A DNA stretch of 64,000 bases from Caenorhabditis elegans (GCF_000002985.6 NC_003282.8:2170001-2234000); one strand, 5' to 3'. Shown: positions 35,001 through 45,861, numbered from the stretch's first letter. Notes: generated by a model not told the origin, from the sequence alone. Numbers and translations are program-made.

Positions 35001-38000
35001 AAATTCGATGAAAAATTGGCTTAAAACTCAGGAAAAAAAATCTGAAAATCAGAATTTTTTAGAATTTAAAAAATTATGGCATTTTTCGTATGGAAATGTC
35101 GAAAAGTTTAGAAAAAATTGACAAAAATACCGGAAATTGAATTAAATTTCGTAAAAAGCCAGTTTGAAGTGTAAAAATTGGCTGTAAATCCTGAAAATTC
35201 ACGAAAAATTTGATTTTCAAACTAAAAAATATCAAAAATTCAATTTTTAACCATTTTACTCCATTTTTTGCCACCGAGTTTCTGAGAAAGGTGAACAATC
35301 GACAATTGGAAAAAAATTCGATAAAAGTTAGTGAAAAATGTCAAATTTTTGGGCAAAATTTCAAAAATTGTCAAAAAATCGGTCCTGGAGGTGAAAATCC
35401 TGAAAAAACGGCAAAAATTGATTAAAAAATGGAAAAACCCGACAGAAATTAACAAAAATAGCGGAAATCGGATGAAATTCGATGAAAAATTGAAAAATCT
35501 GAATTTTTTTGGCTAAAAAAAACCTTCTTCTTCGTATGGAAGTGTCGAAAAGTTTGGAAAAAATTGATAAAAATACCGGAAATTGGATAACATTTTCAAA
35601 AAAGCTAGTTGAAAATTCGCAAAAATTCAAATTTTGAACAATTTTCGTTGGAAAAAGCTTGAAATTTCTGAAAAAGGTGAAAAATCAACTGCTGACAATT
35701 TGTAAAATTCGATGAAAATAGGTGAAAAATGCCAAATTTTCAGGCAAACATTCGCTGAAAACCTGGAAAAATGAATCGAAAATCGCTAAAAATGTCACAA
35801 AAAAAAAATGTTCGGGCACATAACTCTCATTTTGTAAATTTCGGGTTACTGTAGCTTCGGAAATACACAAACACCGACTACCGTAACCCAATACACCGGA
35901 TTTTACGCAATTTTGCGCTAGAACTCTGAAAATAAGGTCCCTAGAGTGAAAATGACGAGAAACCCGAATTTCGTATTGAAATGAGTTCAACTCTCCACCA
36001 CGGGAAAATTTTTTGCGAATTTTTTCATCCCAAAAAAAAAGGAAAAAAATCCTGAAAAAACGGCAAAAATTGCTTAAAAAATGGAAAAACTCGACAGAAA
36101 TTAACAAAAATACCGGAAATCAAATAAAATTCGATGAAAAATTGACTGAAAACTCCAAAAAAAATCTAAAAATCAGAATTTTTTAGATAAAAAACTTTTT
36201 CGTATGGAAATTCGAAAAGTTGGTAAAAATTGATAAAAAATACCGGAAATTTCTTATTCACTTAATTTTTGAAAAAAGGTGAAAAATCTACTGGAAAATT
36301 GTAAAATTAGATGAAAATAGGTGAAAAATGTCAAATTTTCGGGCAAAAATTCGCTGAAAACCTGGAAAAATGAATCGAAAATCGCTAAAAATGTCAAAAA
36401 AAAAATGTTTCCAGGTTCCATATGGAAAAATTGCTAGTCAACTTGTCACCCTGATTCTTCCACTTCTCATCGGAATAGCCATCAAGAAGTTCAAGCCAAC
36501 GTGGGCCGCAAAGGCCCGGAAGATTATGCGGCCATTTGTGATCTTCGTTATGATTTTTGTGGTGATCTTCGGATCGCTTACCAATCTCTACATGTTCCGA
36601 ATGCTCACCGGCCCGGCGTTGATCGGAGGTGATTTTCGATTTCCATTGTATCGAAATTCGGATTCCCTGCAAAATTTTACCGTACGCAGCGTTTTCTCCG
36701 GAGTTTTTAGCTCAAGTTTGAAGTTTGCGGGTTACTGTAGCCTCAGAAGTACGCAAACACTGACTACAGTAACCCCAGAAACACAGGATTTTACGCGATT
36801 TTATGCTGCTAGAGCTCTGAAAATTCACACGTCGAGGTGAAAAATGACGGGGGTATTCGAATTTAATAGTGAAAATTTTCGAAAAAGTATTCAAAATCAT
36901 TTTTTGAAAACTTTTTGTGAAAAGTTCGAATTTCGTAGTTACCTTCTCAGTCACTGCAACTTTTTCCTCACGAGGGACGAGTAAAAGTGGTTTCTAGGCC
37001 ATGGCCGAGGGGCCGACAAGTTTCAGCGGCCATTTATCTTGCTTTGTTTTCCGCCTGTTTTCTTTCGTTTTTTACCGAATTTTTTCGTTTTTTCTTAATA
37101 AAACTGATAAATAAATATTTTTTGCAGATGCTAAAACAATTTTCAAGTAAAAAAATTATGTATTCAGTGGGCAAGCAGCGGTGAAAGTGGGCATTGTAAT
37201 ATGATGGATTACGGGAATACAAAACCTAAACTTTTTCTGAAACATGATACATATGCTGCTTAGATGCTGAAATTACCTGATTTTCATAACGAGACCGCTG
37301 AAAAAGTTTTGAGGTTTTCAAAATTCAACTTTTTTGGTGAAAAAGTCGAGATTTTCGTACAAAAAGTTGAATTTTGAAAACCTCAAAACTTTTTCAGCGG
37401 TCTCGTTATGAAAATCAGGTAATTTCAGCATCTAAGCGGTATATGTATCATGTTTCAGAAAAAGTTTAGGTTTTGTATTCCCGTAATCCATCATATTACC
37501 CACTTTCACCGCTGCTTGCCCACTGAATTCACAATTTTTTAACTTGGAAATTGTTTTAGCATCTGCAAAAAGTATTTATTTATCAGTTTTATTAAGAAAA
37601 AAACGGGAAAAAGCTGTGAAAAACAAAAGAAAACAGGCGGAAAACAAAGCAAGATAAATGGCCGCTGAAACTTGTCGGCCCCTCGGCCATGGCCTAGAAA
37701 CCACTTTTCCTCGTCCCTCGTGAGGAAAAAGTTGCAGTGTGAAAACGTCTGAAAATGTTTTTTTTTTAATTTTTCAGGATTGGCTCTCCCGTGGTGTGGC
37801 TTTATGTTCGGCTGTTTCGCGGCTCTTTTAACAAAACGAAAGCCTGAAGATGTGACTGCAATTGCCGTAGAAACTGGAATTCAGAATACTGGAATTGCGA
37901 TTCTCTTGTTAAAAGCATCTTTTGGTCAACCGGATGCTGATATTGGATCACTTATTCCTGTAATTGTGGCTGCATTCACTCCGGGACCACTTTTACTCGG

Positions 38001-38831
38001 CGCAGCTGTACATTTGACATTTAAATGGATGAGAAATCGAAGGAATATGAAGGTTAATAGATGGATGGAAAAAGCACTTTTTGACGAGGAAATTGTTGAA
38101 AATCTTGAAAAAGCAACCTGAATATGCTGAAAATTTGAAATTTTCCTTAAAAAAGAACGAGAAAAAAATGCCAAAAAAAATTAATTTTTGTATGAAAATT
38201 TCGTTTTTTTGAAAAAAAAATTTCAACAGTTTTTTGAGCTGAAAATTGAATTTTTCTACCAAAAAATTGTGAAAATTTTCCGAAAAACGCAAATTTTGTA
38301 GTTTTCCGTTGAAAATTTGTGAAAAATTCAAATTTACAGCCCTTTTTTCGCGGAAAATTGAATTTTTACACCGAAAATTATATATTTTTCGAAAAAAAAA
38401 TCATATTTTTTTGCAGAAAATTGACTAAAAATTTTAACTTAAAAATCAAAAAAATACTCGAAAATGTTGATTTTTCCATCAAAATTTGTTGCAAAAACTC
38501 ATTTTTAAACTAAAAATTGACGAAATTTCCAGGTTTCTATTGAAAAAAACAAAAAAAATTGTGAAAAATGTTCAAAATTGCCACAAAAATTCCATAAAAA
38601 TTGGAAATTTTAAATTTTTTTTTCCAAAAAAAAATTTGTGAAAAATTCAAATTTCCTACCTAAAAACGCCTAAAAACCACAATTTTTCAGTGTCCCGACA
38701 CGGATTCCATCGAAAAACAAGGAGTTGAGCTCATCGATGCCTCAAAGCTCACGGAGCAACAAAAATTGGGACTTCCCAATAGTCAATACGAAAGTCTATT
38801 GGATGGAGCAACAGTGGCGGCGGCTCAATGA
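29079..38831 (+). CDS. SLC10 (sodium/bile-acid cotransporter) family membrane transporter
   Basis: Seven exons join in frame to 525 residues: 29079-29138, 30407-30576, 32374-32749, 34147-34488, 36415-36628, 37778-38052, 38691-38831. Residues 1-27 form a signal-like hydrophobic N-terminus (PMVLIIRLLLQ), using the ATG whose frame fits exon 2. About 28-177 is a beta-rich extracellular domain with N-glycosylation sites (NVT, NET). The membrane core starts near 179. It keeps the family motifs G-C-S-P-G-G-G-A-S-N (257-266) and E-T-G-I-Q-N-T (419-425), whose Glu and Gln correspond to known sodium-site residues in bacterial and mammalian homologues. Around nine hydrophobic segments are visible. A long N-terminal ectodomain is also seen in SLC10A3/A5-like members. 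Expected role: sodium-coupled uptake of a bile-acid-like or other organic anion at the plasma membrane; substrate unknown. Introns carry large repeats. Confidence 0.93.
30024..30380 (+). repeat. About 357-bp direct repeat, copy 1, before SLC10 exon 2
   Basis: Begins ACAGATTTACCCAAAAACCG and ends AGTGAAAAATAGAAAAAAAA, some 27 bp before exon 2. A near-identical copy follows the exon. Confidence 0.88.
30676..31062. repeat. 387-bp fold-back in SLC10 intron 2
   Basis: About 30676-30850 pairs with 30885-31062. The inverted blocks include TTGCCTGAATTCAGGATTTT and AAATTTGCCTTTTCTGATTA. The right arm is partly repeated again near 31580-31660. Confidence 0.82.
31696..32059 (+). repeat. About 360-bp direct repeat, copy 2, after SLC10 exon 2
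   Basis: Same sequence order as 30024-30380, with small indels. The two copies bracket exon 2 in direct orientation. Confidence 0.88.
32948..34064. repeat. 1.1-kb palindrome in SLC10 intron 3
   Basis: The left arm, about 32948-33498, pairs with 33526-34064. The centre is CCGCTGCAAGTGCGCCCC and its inverse. The arms are themselves made of roughly 150-bp tandem units (GAAAAGCTTTAAATTTGACC). It fills most of intron 3. Confidence 0.9.
34489..36414 (+). repeat. SLC10 intron 4, tandem segmental repeats of about 400-500 bp
   Basis: Copies of a block with GAAAAATGTCAAATTTTTGGGC, GTGAAAATCCTGAAAAAACGG and AACTCGACAGAAATTAACAA recur at about 34490, 34840, 35330, 35700-36080 and 36300. The last copy ends in the splice acceptor of exon 5. 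A GGGTTACTGTAGC block at 35840 has a relative at 36728 in intron 5. Confidence 0.82.
36952..37739. repeat. 788-bp CACTGCAACTTTTTCCTC palindrome, copy 2 (SLC10 intron 5)
   Basis: Same element as 17288-18074, with perfect terminal inverted repeats and very similar arms. Its right end is 38 bp before exon 6. Confidence 0.9.
38053..38121 (+). other. Alternative C-terminus of the SLC10 gene (intron 6 retention)
   Basis: If the GTTAAT donor at 38053 is not used, the frame stays open for 22 more residues (VNRWMEKALFDEEIVENLEK, then A-T) and stops at TGA 38119-38121, giving a 501-residue form. The extension looks like ordinary coding sequence, so both ends may be used. The spliced form ends in the exon at 38691. 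Confidence 0.5.
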
Positions 38832-39937
38832 GCAGCAAAAAACACCCAATTTCAGCTTTTTTAGTACATTTTTATAGAGATTTTTAGTTTTTTTGCTTTA
38901 TTTTTGCCCCCGGCTGGTCCATTATTTTATAATTCTCACACACACACATTTACATAATCATTACAATTTGGAGCAAATTTGGAGCATTTTTGGCTGAAAA
39001 TCCAGCAAAAATTTGTATTTTTCCTGTGAAAAAATACTGAAAATTCAGTTTTTCGGAGGATTTTTTGGTTGAAAATTTCAATTTATATAGAGAAATTAAA
39101 AAATTTTTGCCATTTTTTTCGGATTTTATGAATTTTTATTGAAAATTGCAATTTTTGTTTTTTGCAAAAAATTGCAATTTTTCTGTCAAAATTTTCCGAC
39201 TAAAAATTCTAAAAAATCTACGACTTTTTCACAATTTTTTCCGAAGATAATTCGTTTTAAAAATCTGAAAAAAAAGTAGATTTTCAGTCGAAATAACGTG
39301 AAAATTGTCGAATTTTTTAATTTGAAAATTTGAATAATTTCAGCGTTTTCTGAAATTTTTTGCAAAAAAAAATTCAGAATTTTTTTGAAAAATTCTCAAT
39401 TTTTTTTTTCTCGAAAAATTGCTCTAAATTGCTCCAAAACTCTCCCCCGCCGTTTTCTCTCCCGGCTGATTTTTTATTCATTAGTTTACATACAGGTGTC
39501 AGGTTTCCCCGTTTGAATAAAAATCCCAAAATATCGATTTTCCCCACCATTATTTCTCTCTGATAGACATTTGATTACTGATAACGATCTCATTTTTCCT
39601 TTTTCTCGCGAATTTTCTTTTTTTTGTTGTAATAAAAGCTGATTTTTTTGTGATTCTGGTTGTTCCAGCAGCGCATCTTTTATGAGGAAATTTTTGTGAT
39701 TTTTCATTTTTTTTTCTGCTGAAAATCGACATTTTTCACAAAAATTTTTACAATTTTTTTTCCTTAATTTGTGACTGAAAAACACTGCTTTTTCCCAAAA
39801 AAAAAAAATAAATTTCAGACAAATTCTGAAAAAAAAAACAATTTTTTTTCCTTTTTTTTTAAATATTTTTCTAAAAAATCTAAAAAAAAAAAAACGTTCC
39901 TTGGATTCTATTATTACATGAACATGAAATTCTGAAA
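38832..39937. other. 3' region of the SLC10 gene and AT-rich spacer
   Basis: After the stop there is a short unique stretch with a (CA)n run at 38938-38950. The rest is T- and A-run sequence without recognisable genes. A less AT-rich patch (CTCCCCCGCCGTTTTCTC) lies near 39442. No AATAAA seen. Confidence 0.4.
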
Positions 39938-40211
39938 ATGCGTATTGCACAACATATTTGACGCGCAAAATATCTCGCAGCGAAAAACTACAGTAATCCT
40001 TTAAATGACTACTGTAGCGCTGTTGTGTCGATTTACGGGATCTCGATTTTTTGAAATTTTTGTTAGCTTAATTTTAATATTTTTCCGATAAATAAAAGTT
40101 TTTAACCCATCATTCGAGCCCGTAAATCGACACTACAGTAGTCATTTAAAGGATTACTGTAGTTCTCGCTACGAGATATTTTGCGCGTCAAATATGTTGT
40201 GCAATACGCAT
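39938..40211. repeat. 274-bp inverted-repeat element with ATGCGTATTGCACAACATA termini
   Basis: The terminal inverted repeats run inward through TTTGACGCGCAAAATATCTC and a GACTACTGTAG block. The unique centre is about 60 bp. A fragment of the same family sits in the loop of the 20.3-kb fold-back. Non-autonomous DNA element. Confidence 0.88.
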
Positions 40212-40522
40212 CTTATTTAAACTTTTTATGAATAAAATTTGAAATTTCTGAGAATTTTAGAAAAAAAAACCCTTGAAAATTTTTTTTTTGAAAAAATTTT
40301 TTTTGACGGTTTTTCAAAATTTCAAAAAATTGGAAAAAAAAAATTTTGTGAAATTTTTTTTTTGGAATATACATTAATTTTGACTGAAATTTGGAAATTT
40401 TTCTTATTTTCACATTTCTCTCAAAAATTAGCTTGTTTTTTTTTAATTATTAAGTTTTTGATCCTTTTTCAGCCAAAATTTACCACAAAAAACAGTGATT
40501 TTGCGGTAATTTCAAACACATT

Positions 40523-41037
40523 CACGGGGTTCTGGCCTTCCTCATTGAATTTTTCGCGCTCCATTGACAATCGTCTGCCGGACAACGCGTGGGAAAGTGT
40601 CGTGTACTCCACACGGACAAATGCATTTAGTTTTACAACTAAAATCGAGCCGCGACGCGACACGCAACGCGCCGTAAATCTACCCCAGATATGGCCGAGC
40701 CAAAATGGCCTAGTTCGGCAAAAACTCTTCCATTTAAATTTATGAGGGAAGCCAGAAATCCGTGCACAAGAAAAAAATTTCAAGAAAAAAATGATTTTTT
40801 TTTCAAATTTCTCCCCCGGATTTCTGGCTTCCCTCATAAATTGAAATTAGGCCATTTGGCTCGGCAATATCTGGGCTAGATTTACGGCGCGTTGCGTGTC
40901 GTGTCGCGGCTCAACTTAAGTTGTAAAACTAAATGTATTTGTCCATGTGGAGGAGTACACGACTTTCCTACGCGTTGTCCAGTGGGCGATTGTCAATGGA
41001 GCGCGAAAAATTCAATGAGGAAGGCCAGAACCCCGTG
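40523..41037. repeat. 515-bp palindrome with CACGGGGTTCTGGCC termini
   Basis: The arms (about 40523-40770 and 40805-41037) are reverse complements and include TCGCGCTCCATTGAC and ATCTACCCCAGATATGGCC blocks. A single arm of the same element stands alone at 52235-52475. Confidence 0.88.
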
Positions 41038-41311
41038 ATTTCTGTAAAAACCGCAATTTTTTTGAAATTTTAGCCATAAAAATCTGGAAATGACACTTTT
41101 GGACTGAAAATTCAAATTCAACTTTTTAACAAATTTTAAAAATTTTAAGGATCCCTCCGAAAAAAATCCCAAAAACTAAATTTTGGCCTTGTTTTTCTGA
41201 AAATCCAAAAACAAATTTTGATTGAATTATTATTCAAAAAGTCAGAAAACATCCAAAACATAATAATTCGTATTATTCCGATTTGTGCCCGCCGATTTTC
41301 GTATTCTCCTA

Positions 41312-41327
41312 CCCCCCCCCCCCCCCC
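41312..41327 (+). repeat. Poly-C run (16 C)
   Basis: Uninterrupted C run. Similar runs are at 20329-20347 (19 C), 49476-49490 (15 C) and 55125-55136 (12 C). Confidence 0.95.
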
Positions 41328-41364
41328 TACAAATAATTGTAGTTTGTAGTCTTGAATCTTCACT

Positions 41365-43000
41365 CCGCTAAGGTATCCATGGAAATCTCGTGAGTGCTCA
41401 GATGCTCCGCCTTGGACACGGAGCCTCTGGAAACAAGAGCCAGCGGTGAGATTTTTGCTTCAGCACCACCCAGAGCATGGAAAGATCCGAAGATCTCAAG
41501 GGATCATAGGCTCCGATCCTTCACAGATCTTCCACCACTGGTAGTGAATCTCCGCAGGAGCTCAGGCTTTGATTCTCTCAGTTGACTGATCATTCAAAAC
41601 TCCCACAAACGACCTACCCATGTGGAAAGATCCTGAAATCATTAGGGATCAAAGGTTCCAAACTTCCACAGGTCTGGCCCTCCGGGGATCTTTAAGCCAG
41701 ATCCTTCACACAGATATTCCACCATTGGTCTGAATCTCCACAGGATCGTTGACTTCGGTTTGACTTTCCGTAGATCTTTCTTCTGATCCTTCAAAACTTC
41801 CTCCCATAGTCTATAGCAGGGGTGTGCGGCAAATTTCGAAATTTGCCGCTATTGATTTTGCCCCCAGAAATTTTAGTTAAATGATACAAAATTGAGTAAT
41901 TTTGATGCTTAAGTAGACACCCTACACGGAACTTATTCAGAACTTTTTGTTCAGAATTTAGTAGTTTTGGTGCTCCAAAAAAACATCAAAAAGTATCAAA
42001 TTTTTCGGAGTTTGTTAAGCACGGTAAATTTGCCGAATTTGCCGAGCTCGGCAAATTTTGAGATTTGCCGCACACCCCTGGTCTATAGTGACCCTAGACT
42101 CCAAACTTCCACAAGTTAAAGATGTGATCTTCCGTAGGTCGGATCCTTCCACAGATCTTTGAGATCCTCCAGAGATGTTCGGTCTTGGACTCCGTAGACC
42201 TTCAGATCCTTCTATGATCTTCCACTTTAGGTATGATCCTGACTTCCTCAGACCCTCCCTGGAACCTTGTTTCCAAATGACGAATGTTGGACTCCGGTAT
42301 ATATTTTCTTTGACTTGAACTTCCGTAGAAGTTTAGTCTGATCCTTCAGATCCTCCACAAATGGTCTTTGACCTTCGTCATGTCTCACCCCAAGGGCCTG
42401 ATCCTTGGTCAGTGCTTCCACAGATCTTCCGACAGCGTTCCATCTCTCCACAGATTTCTGACTTTGACTTACCACACCTCTCGAGATCTTCGTCCAAACC
42501 TTCCGCGGAACTTTCGATTTGTCTTCAGCCAGCTTGATCTTCCACAAATCTTCTACTACTGTTCTTTTCTTCTGCAGAGCTTCACGGGCCGTCAGATTCT
42601 CCAAATTTTCCACACTGACTTTATCAGATCCTTGCTGATTCTTTAGAATGTCTAAGCCCTTCCGTTTGTCCTTCTACAGATCTTCCACTGATCTTCTTCA
42701 GAACTTGGACGAATCCCTGCCCGACGGCCTATCCGTAGATCTCCGATCCGATCCTTCACCGAACTCCCAGCACATCCCGATCCTCAACGGACAAATTCTC
42801 GACTCTGGCATATCTAGGTTCAATTGTGTGTTCACAGCTTTGAAGTAGGGATCTGTCCTTAACTTGTTTATCTCTATGTATGATCTTCTGATCTCCAGTA
42901 TGTTCTTCTGGATGCTCTCCCAGTTCTTGTTAACAGAGCCCCCGAGCTCATTCACGTCACCACAGTGCACACTTCCCCGAACATAAATCACATGGCTACC
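41365..43000. repeat. Degenerate tandem array of GATCCTTC / AGATCTTCCAC motifs
   Basis: Dozens of short variants of AGATCTTCCACAGATC and TCAGATCCTTC recur with irregular spacing, in sequence clearly richer in G+C than its surroundings. Reverse-strand open frames (42248-42613, 42698-42991) exist but have no recognisable domain. A hAT element is inserted at 41817-42080. Confidence 0.55.
41817..42080. mobile_element. 264-bp non-autonomous hAT-type element with 8-bp target duplication
   Basis: Termini CAGGGGTGTGCGGCAAATT and AATTTGCCGCACACCCCTG-type inverse. It is flanked on both sides by GTCTATAG (41809-41816 and 42081-42088), an 8-bp duplication. CAGGG ends and 8-bp duplications are hAT hallmarks. 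A related degraded copy in the opposite orientation begins at 45862. Confidence 0.88.
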
Positions 43001-44100
43001 ATGGACACCGGCTCCCAGGAGGGGCTCCGCATTCGAATCTCGTGACTTTTATAATTATTGTGGCATTTTTTTGAGAATCGAAATGTTGACTCGTGAGATT
43101 TTATAACTCCTGAATTTGTAATAAAGTTGCCTCGAAGACCGCTTATTATATTATTCTGTAAAAATTCTGCTCCTAAAATTTGGTCCTCCGCCTAATTAGC
43201 CATTTCCTCGACACCCGCACCTTGGGCATAATCGCATTAGGACCCTCCCGTGTGTTCTGTGCTTTGATATGCGAGTATTTGTGTATGTGTACTCGTACCC
43301 CTCGCACCTTATTGCATTTATCAATAGAACGTTTGTATGCAGGGGGACAATAGGATATTACCCGCATGGTCCTGTAAATGGATTTGCAACGTTTGTGCTT
43401 TGATATTTTGAACATTTGGGGCATTTGGGGAGTGGCATGAGTTGTTTGGAGATTTTTTGTATTTGATATTTGCTGTTGTGGCACCCGGAGGCGGCAACCG
43501 TGCCTTTAAGCCGTAACGAAGAGTGACTCGAGACCGAAGAAAGAGTATGTATAGTCTGGAAGGAGCGCTGTGGCAGTGCGGATGAATGCGGTGGTCTTGC
43601 TCCCGAGGAGACTTGAATATAGAGCTAGTGACAGAACAAATGTATAAATATATTAATTTATATAGTAATTATAAGAATTACAATACAAGAGGGAGAGAGG
43701 ATAAAGTAGGGGGAAGGCCTGGAAACTCCTTGGTTATTGGAGTTTGTCGGGTTCTCTTTGGTTATCAGAGATTGTCGGGTTCTCCTTGGATATCGGAGCA
43801 AGTACATGAATAATAGTGAGGGGCAATTACAAAGGAAAATGGGGGATGCGTCGGGAGAGAAGTGCCACGCACGACCGTTCGGCACGAGCGCAGCATCAAG
43901 ACTGAAGTGGTGGCGTCCAATAGCTGCGTATCCTGTCGTCGCTTGAGTCCCCGCGCAGCTAATGTCGCTGTGGGGCGCGAGTGTGACTCTTGTGAGAGAG
44001 CGTATGAGAGCGAGAGACGCAGAAGAAAGAATGACTTCTGCGGCTCTTTGTCATAGAATCCTCGTCTGAGAGATCTCTGAAGAGATCGTAGGACGAGACA

Positions 44101-44126
44101 TTGTGGAATGGCTCCCCATTCCACAA
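44101..44126. repeat. Perfect 11-bp hairpin TTGTGGAATGG-CTCC-CCATTCCACAA
   Basis: An exact 11-bp stem with a 4-nt loop, inside the less AT-rich island. It is not followed by a T run that would suggest a terminator. Function unknown. Confidence 0.8.
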
Positions 44127-44182
44127 CATTTGCCCAATTGCTTTGTATTCGGTAAGCTTCCAAAATGCCAAGAGCTACAGAG

Positions 44183-44278
44183 CATGGATGCATCACCAAG
44201 ATGCCGTGAGTCAAACGAAACTGCCGAAAACTTACTCTAACTAAATTTTGACTTTCGGCATTCTCGGTGATGCACGTG
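44183..44278. repeat. 96-bp inverted repeat (GATGCATCACCAAGATGCCG type)
   Basis: About 33-bp arms (44183-44215 and 44246-44278) with a few mismatches. Probably a small DNA-element remnant. Confidence 0.65.
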
Positions 44279-44294
44279 GTGTAAGGCTGTTTCA

Positions 44295-44460
44295 ATACAG
44301 TTTGATCTACAAAAAATGCGGAAATTTTTTTTCATAAAGATAGTGACGCCATCACGCTCTTAACCACACGAAATTAGATGAGATGTCTGCGTCTCACATC
44401 CCGCATTTTTCGAAGATCAAAGCATAATGGGACATTGTGGCTCCACGTTGTGATGCTCTG
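44295..44460. repeat. TTGATCTACAAAAAATGCGG repeat, degraded copy
   Basis: TTTGATCTAC...AATGCGG on the left and CCCGCATTTTT...GATCAAAGC...ATGGGACA on the right. Related to 52075-52230. Confidence 0.65.
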
Positions 44461-44949
44461 AAACTCAAGGTATTTTATCCATGTGCAAAAACTTACAGAC
44501 TAAGACGCTGCCTAAAAATTAGACCCACTCTTGAACCATCCATTACGGATATACTGATTTCACTCTACCGGAGTTGCTGTTTATGTGCCATACGTCCGGC
44601 ACTTTTGACGTCACTAGTTGTTGGAAACTACCTTTTTTCGAAATTTCAACAAATACTGATATTTGTGAGAGGCTCCTAAATTGTTCGGTGTTTCGGGAAC
44701 TTACCGTATGCGAACAACGATGACAAAAATTATAACAGGAATTGGTAGAGTTCTGAATTCTGAATTTTAATGATTTTTGTTTGATGGAACCTTTGCACTA
44801 CCTAATTACAATGCGAGTGAGCCGTTTAAGTGTCTAGACCACTTGGTGATAATCTCCTTATTGAAGGTGAACCATCACCACAAACTAGAGTGGAGTGTCT
44901 TTGACCAGGCATACCTAATGTCAAAATAGGCATTTCCAGAAATCCAAAA

Positions 44950-45845
44950 ATTTTCGGAATTTCGGAGCCTTATTGGCGAAAAATTTCGCAAAATGTCATA
45001 AAAGGCATCCTGAGCATTTTCAGAAGCCTGTAAAATTCAAAACAAAAAATTTTTAAAAAATTGAAGCTCCGACGCTTTTCAGCAGTTTGGAAACATAACT
45101 GTAGTTTTTAGTCGAATTTTTTATTGATCTATTAGACTCAAAATTGTCTGAAAATCCCGAATTTCATAATGAAACTTCTTGAAATTTTCTCAAAATAAAG
45201 TTACGCCGGCCGCTCAAAAAATGACCTGAAATTAGTTAAAATTTGAAATTTGGCCGACTTGTCAAGCGGCTGGAAACTAACTTTTTTGAAATTGCCGGTA
45301 TACCAAATGATTATCTTGCGGTTTCAACTTGATTTTTAGGTACATTTAGGGTCAATGGATCACCAGAAGTTACCAAATTTTACCAAATCTGGTGATCCAT
45401 CGACCTTAAATGTATCTAAATTGAGTTGAAACCACCGCAAAATAATCATCTGTTATACCCAAAATTAGATGGCAATTTCAAAAAATTTAGTTTCCAGCCG
45501 CTTGACAAGCCGGTCAAAATTCAAATATGAACTAATTTTAGGTTGTTTTTTGAGCCACCATAACTTTTTTTTGAGAATTTTTCAAGAAGATTCATTATAA
45601 AATTCGGCGTTTTCAGACAATTTCGAGTCGAATAAAGCAATAAAAAATTTGACTAAACTACCTTTAAGTTTCCAAACTGCAAAAGCGTCGGAGCTTGAAA
45701 ACTATATAAACGAATCAAGATTTCCTTTTTTGACGTTTACAATAGTTTCTAAATCGCCTAAATTTTACAGGCTTCTGAAAATGCTCACAGGATGCCTTTT
45801 ATGGTATCCTGCAAAATTTTTCGCATTCAGTGAGGCCCTGAAATG
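44950..45845. repeat. Inverted repeat interrupted by a fold-back element
   Basis: The outer arms (about 44950-45097 and 45668-45845) share CATCCTGAGCATTTTCAGAAG and its inverse, and GCTCCGACGCTTTT and its inverse. Between them (about 45098-45667) lies a fold-back with TTAGACTCAAAATTGTCTG near its end, the family also at 26.8-27.27 kb. Confidence 0.78.
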
Positions 45846-45861
45846 TCGGCATTTGCAGCAG

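Larger units (their letters stand above)
43001..44290. other. Less AT-rich island of unknown nature, perhaps a retroelement or LTR remnant
   Basis: The composition differs from the AT-rich surroundings: GC-rich stretches at 43480-43620 and 43850-44060, a TATA-like patch at 43640, and three copies of a roughly 28-bp unit (CTCCTTGGTTATTGGAG type) at about 43726-43800. It has open frames on both strands (43173-43484 and 43765-44295, minus strand) without recognised domains. LTR ends could not be defined. Confidence 0.3.

Noticed and set aside
39486..39968. 160-codon minus-strand frame
   Set aside because: Lys/Phe-rich translation of A/T runs next to a repeat, without splice or domain evidence.
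42248..42991. Minus-strand frames of 121 and 97 codons as possible genes
   Set aside because: They fall in a degenerate short tandem array and have no recognised domain or convincing splice structure. Kept only as a finding to check.
43010..43045. TTCGAATC motif resembling a tRNA T-loop
   Set aside because: No acceptor stem, anticodon arm or A-box could be matched around it.
43173..44295. Minus-strand frames of 103 and 176 codons
   Set aside because: The composition is less AT-rich, so long open frames are expected. No homology or splice-site support.
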